From Limnanthes douglasii subsp. nivea (Eukaryota > Streptophyta > Magnoliopsida > Brassicales > Limnanthaceae): DNA of 64,000 nt. Below, piece after piece: positions 45,865 to 57,800 of this stretch. The position numbers and the translations under genes are program-made. The notes under the pieces are model-generated. The model did not search any database. It saw only the letters and a program-made list of their open reading frames with translations, and had not been told where the DNA came from. Location: assembly GCA_036936605.1 (NCBI GenBank), contig JAUPFV010000002.1, positions 266,980,770 through 267,044,769 of the forward strand, read 5' to 3'. Positions within the stretch are counted from its first letter, which is position 1. Every line of letters starts with the position of its first letter.

Positions 45865-48800
45865 CTACCAACGTCTGTTTGTGTTACAATCGTTCAAAAA
45901 ATGTTTGAATATTTTAGCTCTTGTTACTGCCGGCATTTCATCACCATATTGCCGTCCAACAAACCCGTTTGTAATTATATCTTCTACGTATTTGCAAACG
46001 AAAACACCACAGTCGTAGCTGCCGCTTTTTTGCTGTGGGATGTTTAACATGGTCTTAATTTTGTACCCACCTTTAACATGCGGTATATATTTCTTCTTCA
46101 TGCAATAGGCCAGCTGCATTGATAGATACAGTAGCAGTCATTGATATGCATTACTATACTGTTTGCTAGATATAATGTTCCAAATAGCTAGATCTGCAAT
46201 CAACATAGTTTACTTGGAATTTAGATTCCTTACCAGACCATCGGCTGTGTTTCTTGTCTTATCGGGAATGAATTTGCTCCACGGCAGCATTGGGTTGTAG
46301 CTTCTTGCAGCCCCATTCTCCATGTCTATGACCAGGAGCGTCCAGTGGTTCACGCCGTCCGTGTTTACAGTACATAGGGGGACGAATGCAACATATGTGT
46401 CGCGGGGCATTGTCTCAAAAACATTGTCCACAATGGCAGACATATCTCCCTTTTTAGCCAGTGTCCCCTGTAAATTTAAGACATTAATACAGGAAGTAGA
46501 TGTACCTAATATAAAACCAATAATCCCCTTGGAACTTACAGTTGCAATCCCAGTTATTTGAATGGCGTTGGTAGGAAATGAATACTTATTATCAAACCCT
46601 TTCAGAGGGACTTTGAAATCTGAATCCTTTAACAGCTTATATATCCAAGCATCTATTACCTATCAGAACACAATTACAATCCCAAGTCAGTTGAGCAAAC
46701 AACAGCTTATTGGTTGACACAATGATAGTTTCTTCAATTACTAATGATAGATATATATAGACAAGTTGGTAGACGTAGAATTACACTACGATATATAGAT
46801 CCTAATATATTTTTACCTTGAAGTCCAGTTGAGTTTCGTTAGGAAGTTCCATTAACTCTGTCACACTAACGGAAAGCCTGTAAGAGAACTCTGATGTTGG
46901 CAAGTACCACACTTCTGGATCTTCCTGGGTCTCTACCTGTTTCAGTTTCAGCACTTTCTCGTACTCACTTAGATCGATAAGTTCTGTTGTCTGTGTCTGG
47001 AACGGCCAAGCTACAACTTCAGTTTGCTGTTGTTGAACCTGCGTCGGAGTAAGTAAGTTGAACCCAGGCATGTCATCAATGGGTACCTAAAAAAAAGCAG
47101 CATGGTGGTAAACTGTAAACAATACAGTTTTAAAGTTTATTGAGAATACCAAATATCTACTTACCTCAACGTCCGTTTGTTCTTCCTCGATGGAGTCCAG
47201 TGTACGTCTCTTTTCGTTTGAAGTTTCAACAGCCTTGTCAACTTCAGCGTAAAATGATTGGGTGCAGTCTATGAAACTATCGTCAACCAACGGTGTAACC
47301 GACTTGACAATAAGACCCTTCGATGCTGCTTTCTGTTGTTCAGGGGTTGCGTACGAAGATGGCTCAACCTGTGACACTTTCTCGATCTTCTCTGCGGAAT
47401 GATCTACTCTGTTGGAAATTTCTATCACTTTTAATGGAGACAGAGCTTGCGATAGCTGTTCGCACTTTGCAGCTGTTCCGGTGCCAGTGAATATAACTAA
47501 GCTAGAGTTTCGTGTGTCTTCAGGTTCCGCTATTTCGACTTCCTAAAAACATATGATTTAAAACCATTCATTGCGAGATTAACTATCAATCATCTATGAT
47601 ATTCAAATATCAAGGTTAACATCCACTTACATTGTGTGAGACATGTTCCGAAACCACTGCTTCGGTTGCTGCTATCTCCAACAATGTAGTTGCTACTACT
47701 ATGTCATCTTCTCCTTTGTCCTCACCGATTATCACTGCCTTCTTTCCTTCATCGACGGCTTTTGGCGACTCGTTCAACTGTCGTTCCATTGTTTTCGTTA
47801 TATCGTTGGTTTCTTCGTCCATCAAATCATTTCTATCCACCACCAGCTGCTGTTGTTCAACCTCGTCGTTTCCGACTCCAGGTCCATGTGCAGGTACCAA
47901 CACTATATTCTGCGCACCGGCAGCATGAGTTAGGGGTGGTATTCCTTCGGCCACATCCCCTTCCCCATTACCAGCGTCACAAACACTTGTGGTAGTTCCT
48001 TTTGGCTTCCTAAACACATCGACAGCAACAGCATCATGCGTAGTACTCTCTTCCATTGGTTCAACACGGTTTTCGGATTGAACACCCCCTCCATCAACTT
48101 CTTCTTTGTCCTCCTCAGACAAATGTTTCCCTTTTTGCTTTGCTTTGTCAATCTCCTCTTGTTCTTCTGTTTTATCCTCCCCATCAACGCCGTCTTCTTC
48201 CGTTGCTTTGTCTGTTTCAGTTACTACATGCCTCCGAGTTCTTTTGTAAACCAGTGTTTCCTTAACCACCTTCTCAGCAGCCCGTGCATCTAAGGTTTCA
48301 GTACCATCCTCATCATAGCGGCAAAATTGCGATGATAAGGTCAACAGCAGTTGTTTATCCTCGCCATCCTCTCTTGAGTCGACCATCTCCAGCTTTTCTT
48401 TAAGGTGCTCCAAATCTTTCTTCAATCTTTCAACCTGATTCAAACGACCATACGAAATTGTTACATTATTTACAGCACTGATAGTTACAGAATACTTTAT
48501 TGATAGACAAGTTCATTTCAACAACCATACAGATGTTAGTAGTACTTAGAAGGCATGGTAGCACTAACCTCTTCGTTTCTTTCATCAAGGCATGTTTTAA
48601 GCCTCTTGTTCTCAACTTTCAACCGCCGCAACCGGCTCCTTTTTTTCAGTTTTTTGCTGTCGCGCAGTACCGACTGCGACAGCACTCCAAAACTAGGAAT
48701 CATACTAGACCTACGTTTTTTCCGGTTCCTCAACATCTCCCCTTTGTTTTTACCAACTCTTGCCTTCCTCTCCACAATGAACTCCCCCAACGTAACATCA

Positions 48801-51163
48801 TCTTCAACCTCAATCATTGAATGTCTTGCCTTCTTACTACCAGCTCCGTCATCTTTCTTGCTTATCAAACTTCTGTTCGCAACAGATTTCTTTCTTTTTC
48901 TACTCCTCTCTTCGCTTTGTTCCCCAGCCCCTTCCCACCTTAACCGCGAATCATTTACTCCATAAACAAAACATTCTGATGCTGTAAACACCAACTCCCC
49001 GCCGACAACCTATGACATACATTATAATGTTCATTTAGCAGCAAAATATTATAATCATCACTGATATATGTATCATACTACTACGATATATCTACTATAC
49101 CACAACATACCTCGTCGTCCCTGAGCTCACCGACCATCTGGATCATTTCGAATGTGGACTCCTTGCCCTCTAGCCCCCACCACTTGTAACATCTAGGTAT
49201 TATGGAAGGCCTTGGTATGTCGACATTTATAGAAATATGCTCCATAAGAAACGGCTGCACAGAACATAACTAACTATTAAAAAAAAAAATTTCCTAACAG
49301 ACAGGCTGATCATAACTAGCTATACTTACAAAAAGCAAAGCAACGCATCCGATAACTCTTGAAGGATGCCCGGCCTTAATACATTTGTCCAGCGATTTGT
49401 GAAGCTTATCCAAGATTGCTCCAGACCAGTCATAGTCGTTTATCTTGTCAAGATTCTCCACGTAGAAGATTGCTGTCCAACCGATTACATCGCCCGACAC
49501 TGAAAAGAAAAGTGTCGAGCATATGAAAAGTATCAGTAGCCTAGCCACATCGCTCGCTTCATCCTCCCCTCCTTCTCTAACTGCTTTCTCGATTGCTTCC
49601 TACAAAAACATCCAAAATCATAACAACAATACAGACAGAACAATTAAAGGCATCCACAACTAATAAGACATTAGATATATGATTGCATACATACCATAGC
49701 TGTTTGTAAACATACTCTGATATCTATACACGTTTACATTGCTACCTATACTGCTACCCTCTGATATTTATTATAATCCAACTTGGTATGTATCTTAACA
49801 TCATATAAATTAGGTCTAACTGGACAGTTCCTTTAACTGTTAACATATCTGTGATATGTTAGTGTTCATACTTTGCTATTAACAGCAATCTATTTATAGT
49901 TATGTGAAAATGTCCCTGGATTTCATGAACCAGAACACCCTGCAGTACGAACTACAAAACAACTACATTCAAACATACAGTATTTACCTTTATTAACGCG
50001 TTTGACACTGATTTGTCGTTCGTTGGCCCGCTTCTCCTCGTCCTTGGACTCAAGAAATATTTCTTCATCAAAGTCGAATCTAATTCTGCTCCCTCGGCGT
50101 AACGAGCGATAAATCCACCTGATTTGCTCATCGGCATCTCTTCGTTACCGTGTCTCAGGCCAAAGATTGCCTGAACGTCTTTCTTCGTTAGCCTTACACG
50201 CTTTTGTCCAATCTTGAAAGCCTTCCATCTGACGTCGTATAAACCACAAATCGCCTCTATAAGGTGGTGGAACTTTTTAAGCTTCAGAGTTTCGTTCCTC
50301 AAGTCGTACGAGGTTTTGAGGAATGTGTAAAAAGGTGTTCCGCGAGCAGCCTCGATGTGTTCGGCTTTGATGATATCTCGTCTGAGGACGTTGATTATCC
50401 CAACCAATCCAGAGCGGTAGAATACTCCTGTCATTTTAACCTGTCAACGTTGAGGCAATAACAGGTAGTTAGTACTTATCTCCTAGACCTGCTGTCTTAC
50501 ATGTAAACTACTACCACACCCTGATATCTAATACAATCTACATTGCTACCTGTATGACGATACCTGCATACACTAAAAACATTTGGAACAGCATCCCTAG
50601 AGCTGTTACACAAGATCTAAGACGTTAACGATCAGCCCCATAAACCTGATAGTTTTGCTGATAGATAATAGAGCCCATATTGCTAGTCATGGACCAACAC
50701 TTCCCAATCTCACAGTGCTTAAAACATCAGCCTCAAAAGGCTAAAAACATCAGCGTGACAATGCTAAAAACCCCAGCCTCACAATGATTACAACAAACCA
50801 TCCTCACTACCAATACAACTATCACGTAAGGTTGTCCAGTCCAGCAACAGCAACAAATGTTTTTACGATTCTACCGGAGTGTTACACATAATACAGCATG
50901 GACTATCCTTGAGTTCGAAAACCTCAACAGAAACGCATAAGAATCTTCAAACATACCTGATTTCGTTTGAAGGCGACTGTTTGGTTCGTCGGACACTTCG
51001 TCGCAGTTTGATTCTCGCCGGTTGTCTTACCAAATATAGAACCAGAAACAGAGACAGTTCTGGTGCGCCTGTAGGTGCCTGATACAAGGAACAGAGACAA
51101 AAAAAAACGCTTAGTTGTCGCCGGTTTTTTGCCGGTCGATGTCAGAGTTATCGGAGGAGGCAT
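45865..51163 (-). CDS. Ulp1-like C48 cysteine protease gene of the MULE, 11 exons, about 1189 aa
   Basis: Exons (minus strand): 51163-50957, 50440-49988, 49599-49330, 49254-49111, 49009-48569, 48434-47631, 47542-47165, 47086-46817, 46659-46540, 46467-46234, 46113-45865. Every intron is GT-AG and every exon is a multiple of three, so all introns are phase 0. Exons 2-4 form an N-terminal helical domain like the DUF1985/plant-mobile-domain part found before plant Ulp1 domains (GWTAIFYVENLDKINDYDW). Exons 5-7 are charged, with basic patches and a coiled coil (VERLKKDLEHLKEKLEMVD). Exons 8-11 are the protease: H1070 in NHWTLLVID, N1087 in SYNPML where Asp is usual, Gln near 1135 and C1142 in GSYDCGVFVCKY. 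Ulp1 enzymes process or remove SUMO in the nucleus; here the target is unknown. The start ATG (51,163) is the first in frame but could be wrong. Confidence 0.88.
49600..50956 (+). repeat. dispersed TGATAT...TTGCTA motifs in protease introns 1 and 2
   Basis: Intron 2 (49,600-49,987) has CTGATATCTATA...TTACATTGCTACCTATACTGCTACC near 49,718-49,760. Intron 1 (50,441-50,956) has CTGATATCTAAT...TACATTGCTACC near 50,521-50,553, and TGATAG...TTGCTAG near 50,650-50,690. Later introns also contain TGATAG or GATAT runs (about 46,120, 46,730, 48,480, 49,070). All are read on the + strand, antisense to the protease gene and sense to the transposase gene. Confidence 0.65.
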
Positions 51164-51396
51164 ACCTATATGATGCTTACCAGTCGCCGGTGGTTCTCCA
51201 GTAGGGGGCAAGAAAATCGGAAGAGAAACAGTTTCAGTCTTCGTTCGCCGTTACGTTGTTTCAAAAAATGGCTTTTGGTTCCGCTCTCGTAAAACGTGTT
51301 TCTCTCTCCTCAAATTTGGAAATGTGAAAGTGGGGGGAAATTGGAACCTAAAAGTCAGATTAGAAGGTGAAAATAAGTGGGTTTCAAGGAAAAAAC

Positions 51397-51407
51397 CCCT
51401 TTTATAC
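51397..51407 (-). promoter_or_regulatory. TATA box of the protease gene
   Basis: TATAAAAGGGG on the minus strand, 114 bases from the right terminus and about 235 bases before the proposed ATG. It mirrors the transposase TATA box at the other end, which is likewise followed by an A/C-rich patch. Confidence 0.7.
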
Positions 51408-51521
51408 CCTAGAGGGTATAATTGTCCAAAATGTGGCTTTAGGTAGTTTATGAAACTAGTCCAAAAACGGGTACCATCTTGGTATTTGATACTTGAGAAG
51501 GTATTTAGGGGTACTTTTCTC

Positions 51522-51530
51522 GAGAATTAA
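51522..51530 (+). repeat. MULE target site duplication, right copy
   Basis: GAGAATTAA, identical to 39,784-39,792. Confidence 0.88.
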
Positions 51531-51827
51531 TTAGTATGATAGTAAGAGGATGAAAATGGAAATTAGAAAATACTCTTGAGGCAGGGAGAGAGAGAGGGCA
51601 TCTTGTCCTTTTGTTTGTTATTTTCACCAAACAAATCTCTCACTTCCTCTCCCCACACCCACTCTCTACTCCTTTGCTACTCCATTTCCAGCATAACCAT
51701 TCCTCTCTCTCTCAAAACAACACAAAATTATCAATCAATCAGTCAATCGCAATTATCAAAACTGCTAATCAGTTCTCATCCTTTTTTCCTCAATTTTGTT
51801 TTGCCGATCATTACGTTCTTCTTCTTC
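51531..51827 (+). promoter_or_regulatory. remaining upstream region / 5' leader of the KNOX gene
   Basis: Only 297 bp separate the MULE from the KNOX start codon. It contains a GA tract (GGGAGAGAGAGAGGG, about 51,583-51,598) and then a pyrimidine-rich leader (CTCTCACTTCCTCTCC, TTCCTCTCTCTCTC), usual for plant 5' UTRs. I see no TATAAA box. The pyrimidine part is most likely transcribed, so little core promoter is left next to the gene. Confidence 0.6.
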
Positions 51828-54800
51828 ATGGACGGAATGTTCGGTTTCCATTCCACCGGAGACTTCTCCGATAAGCCACTGATGTTATCACCAGAGAATC
51901 TCATCTTGTTATCCGATTACCAAGCCTTGCTTTACTCTTCCGCATCTACTACCGCCGCCGTTGATCGTCTTCCGATGTTCGGATCCGATCACGAGCTTTT
52001 ATCCTCCGCCGTATCGTCGGAAATACGAAGAGTTGATGACGATGGCGTTTCCTTCAGCGTAATCAAGGCCAAAATCGCTTCTCATCCTTGTTATCCTCGT
52101 CTTCTTCAAGCTTATCTCGATTGCCAGAAGGTACAAAAGCAACACGATCATCGATCGAATTACAATTGTTAGCGATAACTTCTTTGCAACGGTTTTCTGT
52201 TACGGTAGTGATGAGTCAGTTTGGACTTCCACTAATAATATGAGTTTGTGAGTAGAAATTATTGCGTCTTACAATCGAGTATTTTTCGTGTCTCGAATGA
52301 GTTGACGATCGAGTATTTTATGAACAAATTTCTCAGTATAAATGAATTTTTTGATTAACACAAAACGTTGAGATATCTCGATTCTAAGTTCGACATATCG
52401 GTATAATTTTATGGATAACCGTGTAGAGAAATGAATTGCATGCAATTTTTCCTTGGTTTATAGTTCGGAAAATAAAACTTTTGATTCGGTTCGATCTTTG
52501 AATTTTGTTTTGTTATGAACTCCGATTTCAAGGTTGGTGCGCCTCCGGAGATAGCAGATTTGTTAGAAGAAATTCAGCGGGAGAACGATACTCGCAAGCG
52601 ATTCGCCGTTTCCGCTTCGTGTTTCGGAGATGATCCTGAGCTTGACGAGTTCATGGTTTCTCTCGCTCTAGATTTTTTTATTTTTTTTATTTTTATGATT
52701 TACTAGTTTGTTGTTCTTGATGGTATTTGCTTACTCTTTCTCGGGTGCGTTTGTTTTACTAGGAGACGTATTGTGATATGTTAGTGAAATACAAATCGGA
52801 TCTGGCCAGACCGTTTGATGAAGCAACAACTTTCTTAAACAAGATAGAAATCCAGCTCCGTAATCTCTGCACCTCCAGAGGTCATTCAGGTCACTCTCTC
52901 CTCTTTCTCTCTTGTTAGATTAGATCAATTGATTTTACTACTATATAGGAGTAATTTATTTATTTCCTTGGTGTTTGTGCTTTTGTAAAAGCTGTTCAAT
53001 CTTTCTGTTCATGTGCTTGAATAATCTACACACCTCCTTCACTGTTTTTTTAACCTCACAAATCACGAGAATGGAAACAACAGAAAAACTCTTTTGAATC
53101 TGCCCCCAGAAATTATATCCTAGTTTAGCAGCTAAGATTTCGGTTTTTTTTTCCTGTGATTTCTTTCTATTAGTAGCTGCTTGACTTTAAGAGCACCCAC
53201 CTATTTAACTAGTGGGAGAAATTCGAGCCCAGGTCGGCACAAATTTACTAAAAATAGAGTTATCTTTTTGTATGAAAGAAACCCTAGATGTAAAGAGGCC
53301 AGAATTTTTCTCTTAATTAGTGACTCTTTTTCTCCCTCTTCAAATTTGCTGCTGAGTTTTTAAGCTACCTATCTGATTTATTTTCTTCTTCTTTATCCCT
53401 CAAATGGGTTTTGGGTTATTATATAAATCCCGTAGACCTGGCAACAGTTCTTTAAGATTTTACTAACAATGACCGGTAAACTGAGTTGATTTTGTTACTT
53501 TTCTTATGTTGGGTTTTTTTTGGTTCGTTTCTTTTTATTTGTGTCAGAAAAAAAAATGAGATTTTAATTTCAAGACTTTTGTGTTTAAGATTCTGATTTT
53601 GACGTTTCAGTGCTTGAATGACATACTGAATAGTTGAATCAATTGTTACTTTCCCTCAAGTACCTATAATGGAAGAGAAACCTAGTCATAACAGTGAGGT
53701 CATTGTTGCTCCTCGAACCTATTATGATAGAGGTTCTTGCGCTTTTTTGATCATATTTCTCTTTTTATTGCTTGTGGGTTAAATGGTATTGGATTTGTTA
53801 TTTCTTGTTTTTATACTCTTCTCATCTTCCCATACCTTTCTTTTAATAGCCTTAGGGTAAATGCTAACAATGAGGATGCATTTCTAGATTCAAAGAGGAC
53901 ACTCAGGTCCTTTTTAATTAGCACTGGACTGATGCGGTCAAAATTTGTTTGGTATAAATTATATGTTAACTTATAAACCAATAAAGTAAAGTAGGTATTT
54001 TATCATATTATCATAGTAGGAAACATACTTATATTGCATCTGTTTTTTTTTTTTTTTTTATAGTTTTCATATTATTTCAGAAAACTCATCAAATTCTCAG
54101 TTAATTTGTTCCTATCTATTTTTGTTCCCTTTTAATTTAAAGAATAGAATGTTTGGTTCATTGAAAGTTTTTGATTACACAAACTTAAAAAGGGAAATGT
54201 TAAATGAGTGCCAATTGGTACAGTTTAGAACTTTTATTAATAAAAATTAGTGAGAAGTGATTAAGACCTTTTATTTAATGCATCTTACTGTTTTTGTTTT
54301 CAGAAAAGAAAAAGAAAATCCTAACAAATGCCTACAGAAAGTCCAGTCTTTACTATTACCCAAACTTAAAGAGAAGTGTACTAGTAGTTGTTGTTTGTAA
54401 TACTATAATAGTGCTGCCAATCATAAATGGGTAACAAACAAGCCTGCTTAACTATAATGTGTACAGCTGCTTTAAACGAGTATCAGTTTCCAATACTTTA
54501 GAATGGATGATGCAAATGGACGTGGGGTAGAAAAATTGGCATTGGAAATTGTTTACAGGCTAAACTGAGTAATGCACACTGCTAAAAGAACTGTCTCAAA
54601 CTGACTAATTCACATGGTTCATTTAGCAATCTCATTGTCTCTTTTAGATTTTAGTAACTTATTATTTTTAGTTAAGTTGTAAGTAATTTGTGTGCTTATT
54701 ATAGTCGGGGATTAATTGGTGCCAATGCAATCAATTTGTTTCTCATTTTATACCATAGTTTTAAACTAAAAAGTTGGTTTTTTCTTGAACTTCCTCAGAT

Positions 54801-57800
54801 CTATGCCTTTGCTAAAAATAACTTTTTTATGCATTTATACAGTAACTTTTCAGGTTTATAAACTCGGCACCAAACAATCCTTAACAAATTCTTTGATATG
54901 GTCTATGTTTTATAAACTTATTGCATATATAGTAGTTCTTACTGGTTGAAATATGATCACTCTTATTATCAAAAGAAAGAAAGAAAGAAAGATGATCATT
55001 GCAAAATATAACCAGCATTAGTTTGTTAGAGGAAAATCTAATGATCACGTGCCCATTTAATCATCCTCGCACTACAATAGATGTCTTTTGCTTTCTTTGG
55101 CATCAAATTTATTATTTTGTTTTTCATTTGTTGTCATCTCTCTCCTGAGCTTACTTATCTTATTCTCTTTTCTGTCTCATAATAGCTGGAAACAAGTATT
55201 GCACCTTTTAAGCAATTCTATAAATTATCTTCCTCTTCCTCTTTTTAATTTCTGTCTAATAATGGAAACTTACAAAGGGCTTGAGCACACCACCCTTAAA
55301 ACAAATCTAGTTGAAGAATGGTGATTAAATAAATCTTTATGTTTTGAAAATTAGATTTAAACTGAAAAGGGGTCTCTTGAGCATGTCACTACTGGTTGTT
55401 AATGTTGGCTAACTAATATTATTTTTTGTTTGAAAGTACAGTGTACCTTTTAGATTGAGATTTATCTGTATTTTAGGTTGGCTTGATGTTTTCTTTTTCT
55501 TTTCTTTATAGCTGTAGAAGCTGCTGAGATTCTTTAACTTGTTTAACTCGTAAAAAACATAAAATAATATCTAGTTTACATTGGTTACACATGCAACAGC
55601 CACATTTATCCACTAAGATCTTATTGATACATTTCACGTGCTTTGATTGGCTTATGGTGGTTTTCTACTTAATTATGATCCTCTTCATAGGCTGGAGTCT
55701 TGAGAGTGTTTAGTTTTCTCTACAGTACTTGTTTTCCATCATATGTTCGTTAATATTATATAGATATATCTAATAGTCAAAATGTTCCCCGTTTAAGAGC
55801 ATGTGCCAGTATCTCTGTCTAGGCATTCATGTATTCATAGTATTCAATATATGCTTAAATAGAGATTAGATGATTTTTATTTTTGTCTTTTGGATTGATA
55901 AATGAACAAGTCCTTCCTCTTTCTCGATGTCATGGTATTTCATTAGGGATATTTGATTTGCTCTTTTGGGGTAAATCTGAAGAATACTTATGGTGCCAAT
56001 TTCACATTGATTTGTTTTGTTTTGTTTTAATCGTATAGTATCTTCTCCGTGTTCCTAAACACAACTAGGTTTAAATGCTTTACTTAAAAGAATGTTTCTT
56101 TGACAATACCATGCAGCACCCTTAAAATGTAAAACAAAGTCAGTCGCTGAAAGTGTTGTCTTTGTAACCAAGTTGTTTCCTTAAAATCTATGGTAGCTTG
56201 TGTGTTATGTTAGCATGTTTATATATATATAAAAGTTTCGCGTAGGTTTAATTTTAATCGAAGAGATGAATTCCTGTCATTATGGACTTTGCACGGGAAG
56301 GATCTCAATTAAAATCAAAAGATCTCACTATTTTGGTAATCCTTTTACAAATGGTAATAGTTAATACTCATTTCTAACAAGTTGGTGAATTCCTCGTACA
56401 AAATTTGGTGTCTGTAATATGCATATGATTTTAGAATTTTCTTAAGGGCATGAAAAAAAACTTATGTTCTATAGGCGACACATAAGACAAAGTGGCTTAT
56501 GGGGGTTTAAACACCTTGATAGAAAACAGTATGGGGGGCATTATATGAAAAATGCTTCGTGTACAACTTAATGGTCGGGTATCACATGGACTCCCGCAAA
56601 AACCGGTGGTGGAGCCATCATGTATGTATATCTTTTAAAAGAAATAGTGTATCGTTTTTGTTCTTTTGAATTCATTAATTTTTTATCGGTCTATCTCTCT
56701 GCAGTGATTCTTTGATGCTGTTTGCTTAGTGGTTGTCATTTCAATGGATTCCTTTTCTTCTCATTGGTGGGTCTTTGGGTCCTAGTGGTTCAGTCTTGTG
56801 CCTATGCAAAGCTTTTTTCTTTTTTCTTGGTTGGTCCACTCTTTTGAATGAAGCTTTTGGATTTCTCTCCCATGCATGATGCAACAATCTAGTTAGTTTG
56901 ATATCATCTTTTTCATTTATATTTTATTATAGCTCATTGGGTGAATTAAATTTACGTGTGATCATCTTTTTCATTTATATTTTATTATAGCTCATTGGGT
57001 GAATTAAATTTACTTTTGCACGTGGATATTGGATTTTAATAAATGATAAAAAAAAGAAGTTATTTAATTATGCTGTACTAATATCTTAATCTAAAAGTTC
57101 AATATTATTTTTCCAGGTATATTTAAAAAATAATTTACCCAGTTAGAGCACCAGTTATATAGTTTCCAATTTGGCTGGGTAGCACTATTTTTTTTTTGTT
57201 TAATTAAATTGTCAATAATTTGTTTCATGGACCCATAAGAGCCATATTATATATCTATCACAAGGATAGGTTTTTGATAGGGGTATCCGTGTGGTATAGC
57301 GGATTTGACGGGAGTTTAGTTGCTTCTTGTGAGAAACAACTGTAACTGTATAGTGTAGTAATAAAGTACTAATAAACAGAGATGGTGGAGAAGGATTTGA
57401 TGGCTGCCCGACGCGTCCATCTGAATCTGACTCTTTTGACTGACAACCGACGTAACTCTACACTGTGAGTCTTTGACTGAACTTGCAAGGCACCAATTTC
57501 TATCCCTATCATCTGTTCACAGTTTTAATAAGACCTGTTGTGGTTTGCATGCGGGGGACCCCTCACTCTCAGTCTCACTCTAGGTTACTTTTACTGACTT
57601 TTGACCTTAAGGAGGGTACTTAGTAGAAACCCTCGTTCGGCTTGGAGAAAATTTTATAGCAACTGGGTGGTTGGATCCTGATATCTGATTTATACGAACT
57701 TTTGGATTATTATTTAACCAACAAAAAGATTAAGATTATCTTTTAATAAATGCACGAGCTTTTGTGTTGGGATGTTATTGTTTTACTTGATTTGTTATGA

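Larger units (their letters stand above)
39793..51521 (+). mobile_element. complete 11.7-kb MULE with transposase, acidic protein and Ulp1-like protease genes
   Basis: The termini GGGAAATGACACACTAAGTACCC (left) and, inverted, GAGAAAAGTACCCCTAAATACC (right) are bounded by a perfect 9-bp TSD. The ends show only patchy inverted similarity (shared AAGTACCC and AAATACC blocks), so this is a weak-TIR or 'non-TIR' MULE. Transposase is transcribed from the left end and the protease gene from the right end, converging. An acidic-protein gene lies between them on the minus strand. All three reading frames are open. MULEs with captured Ulp1-like protease domains are known from melon, Arabidopsis (Kaonashi family) and rice; this copy looks full-length and possibly autonomous. 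Confidence 0.9.

Noticed and set aside
47632..48293. Several 70-100 codon open frames on the + strand over the protease gene's exon 6
   Set aside because: They are opposite-strand shadows of a Glu/Asp/Lys-rich coding exon; composition (Ser/Leu/Phe/Cys-rich) and the absence of starts in context argue against genes.
51576..51827. In-frame extension of the KNOX protein upstream of 51,828
   Set aside because: Pyrimidine-rich leader giving Ser/Leu/Phe; homologues start at MDGM, and 51,828 is that ATG.
52131..52172. Short KNOX isoform ending at the stop in intron 1
   Set aside because: A strong donor after GCCAGAAG and perfect continuation into VGAPPEIAD in exon 2 show normal splicing; read-through would give a truncated KNOX1 only.
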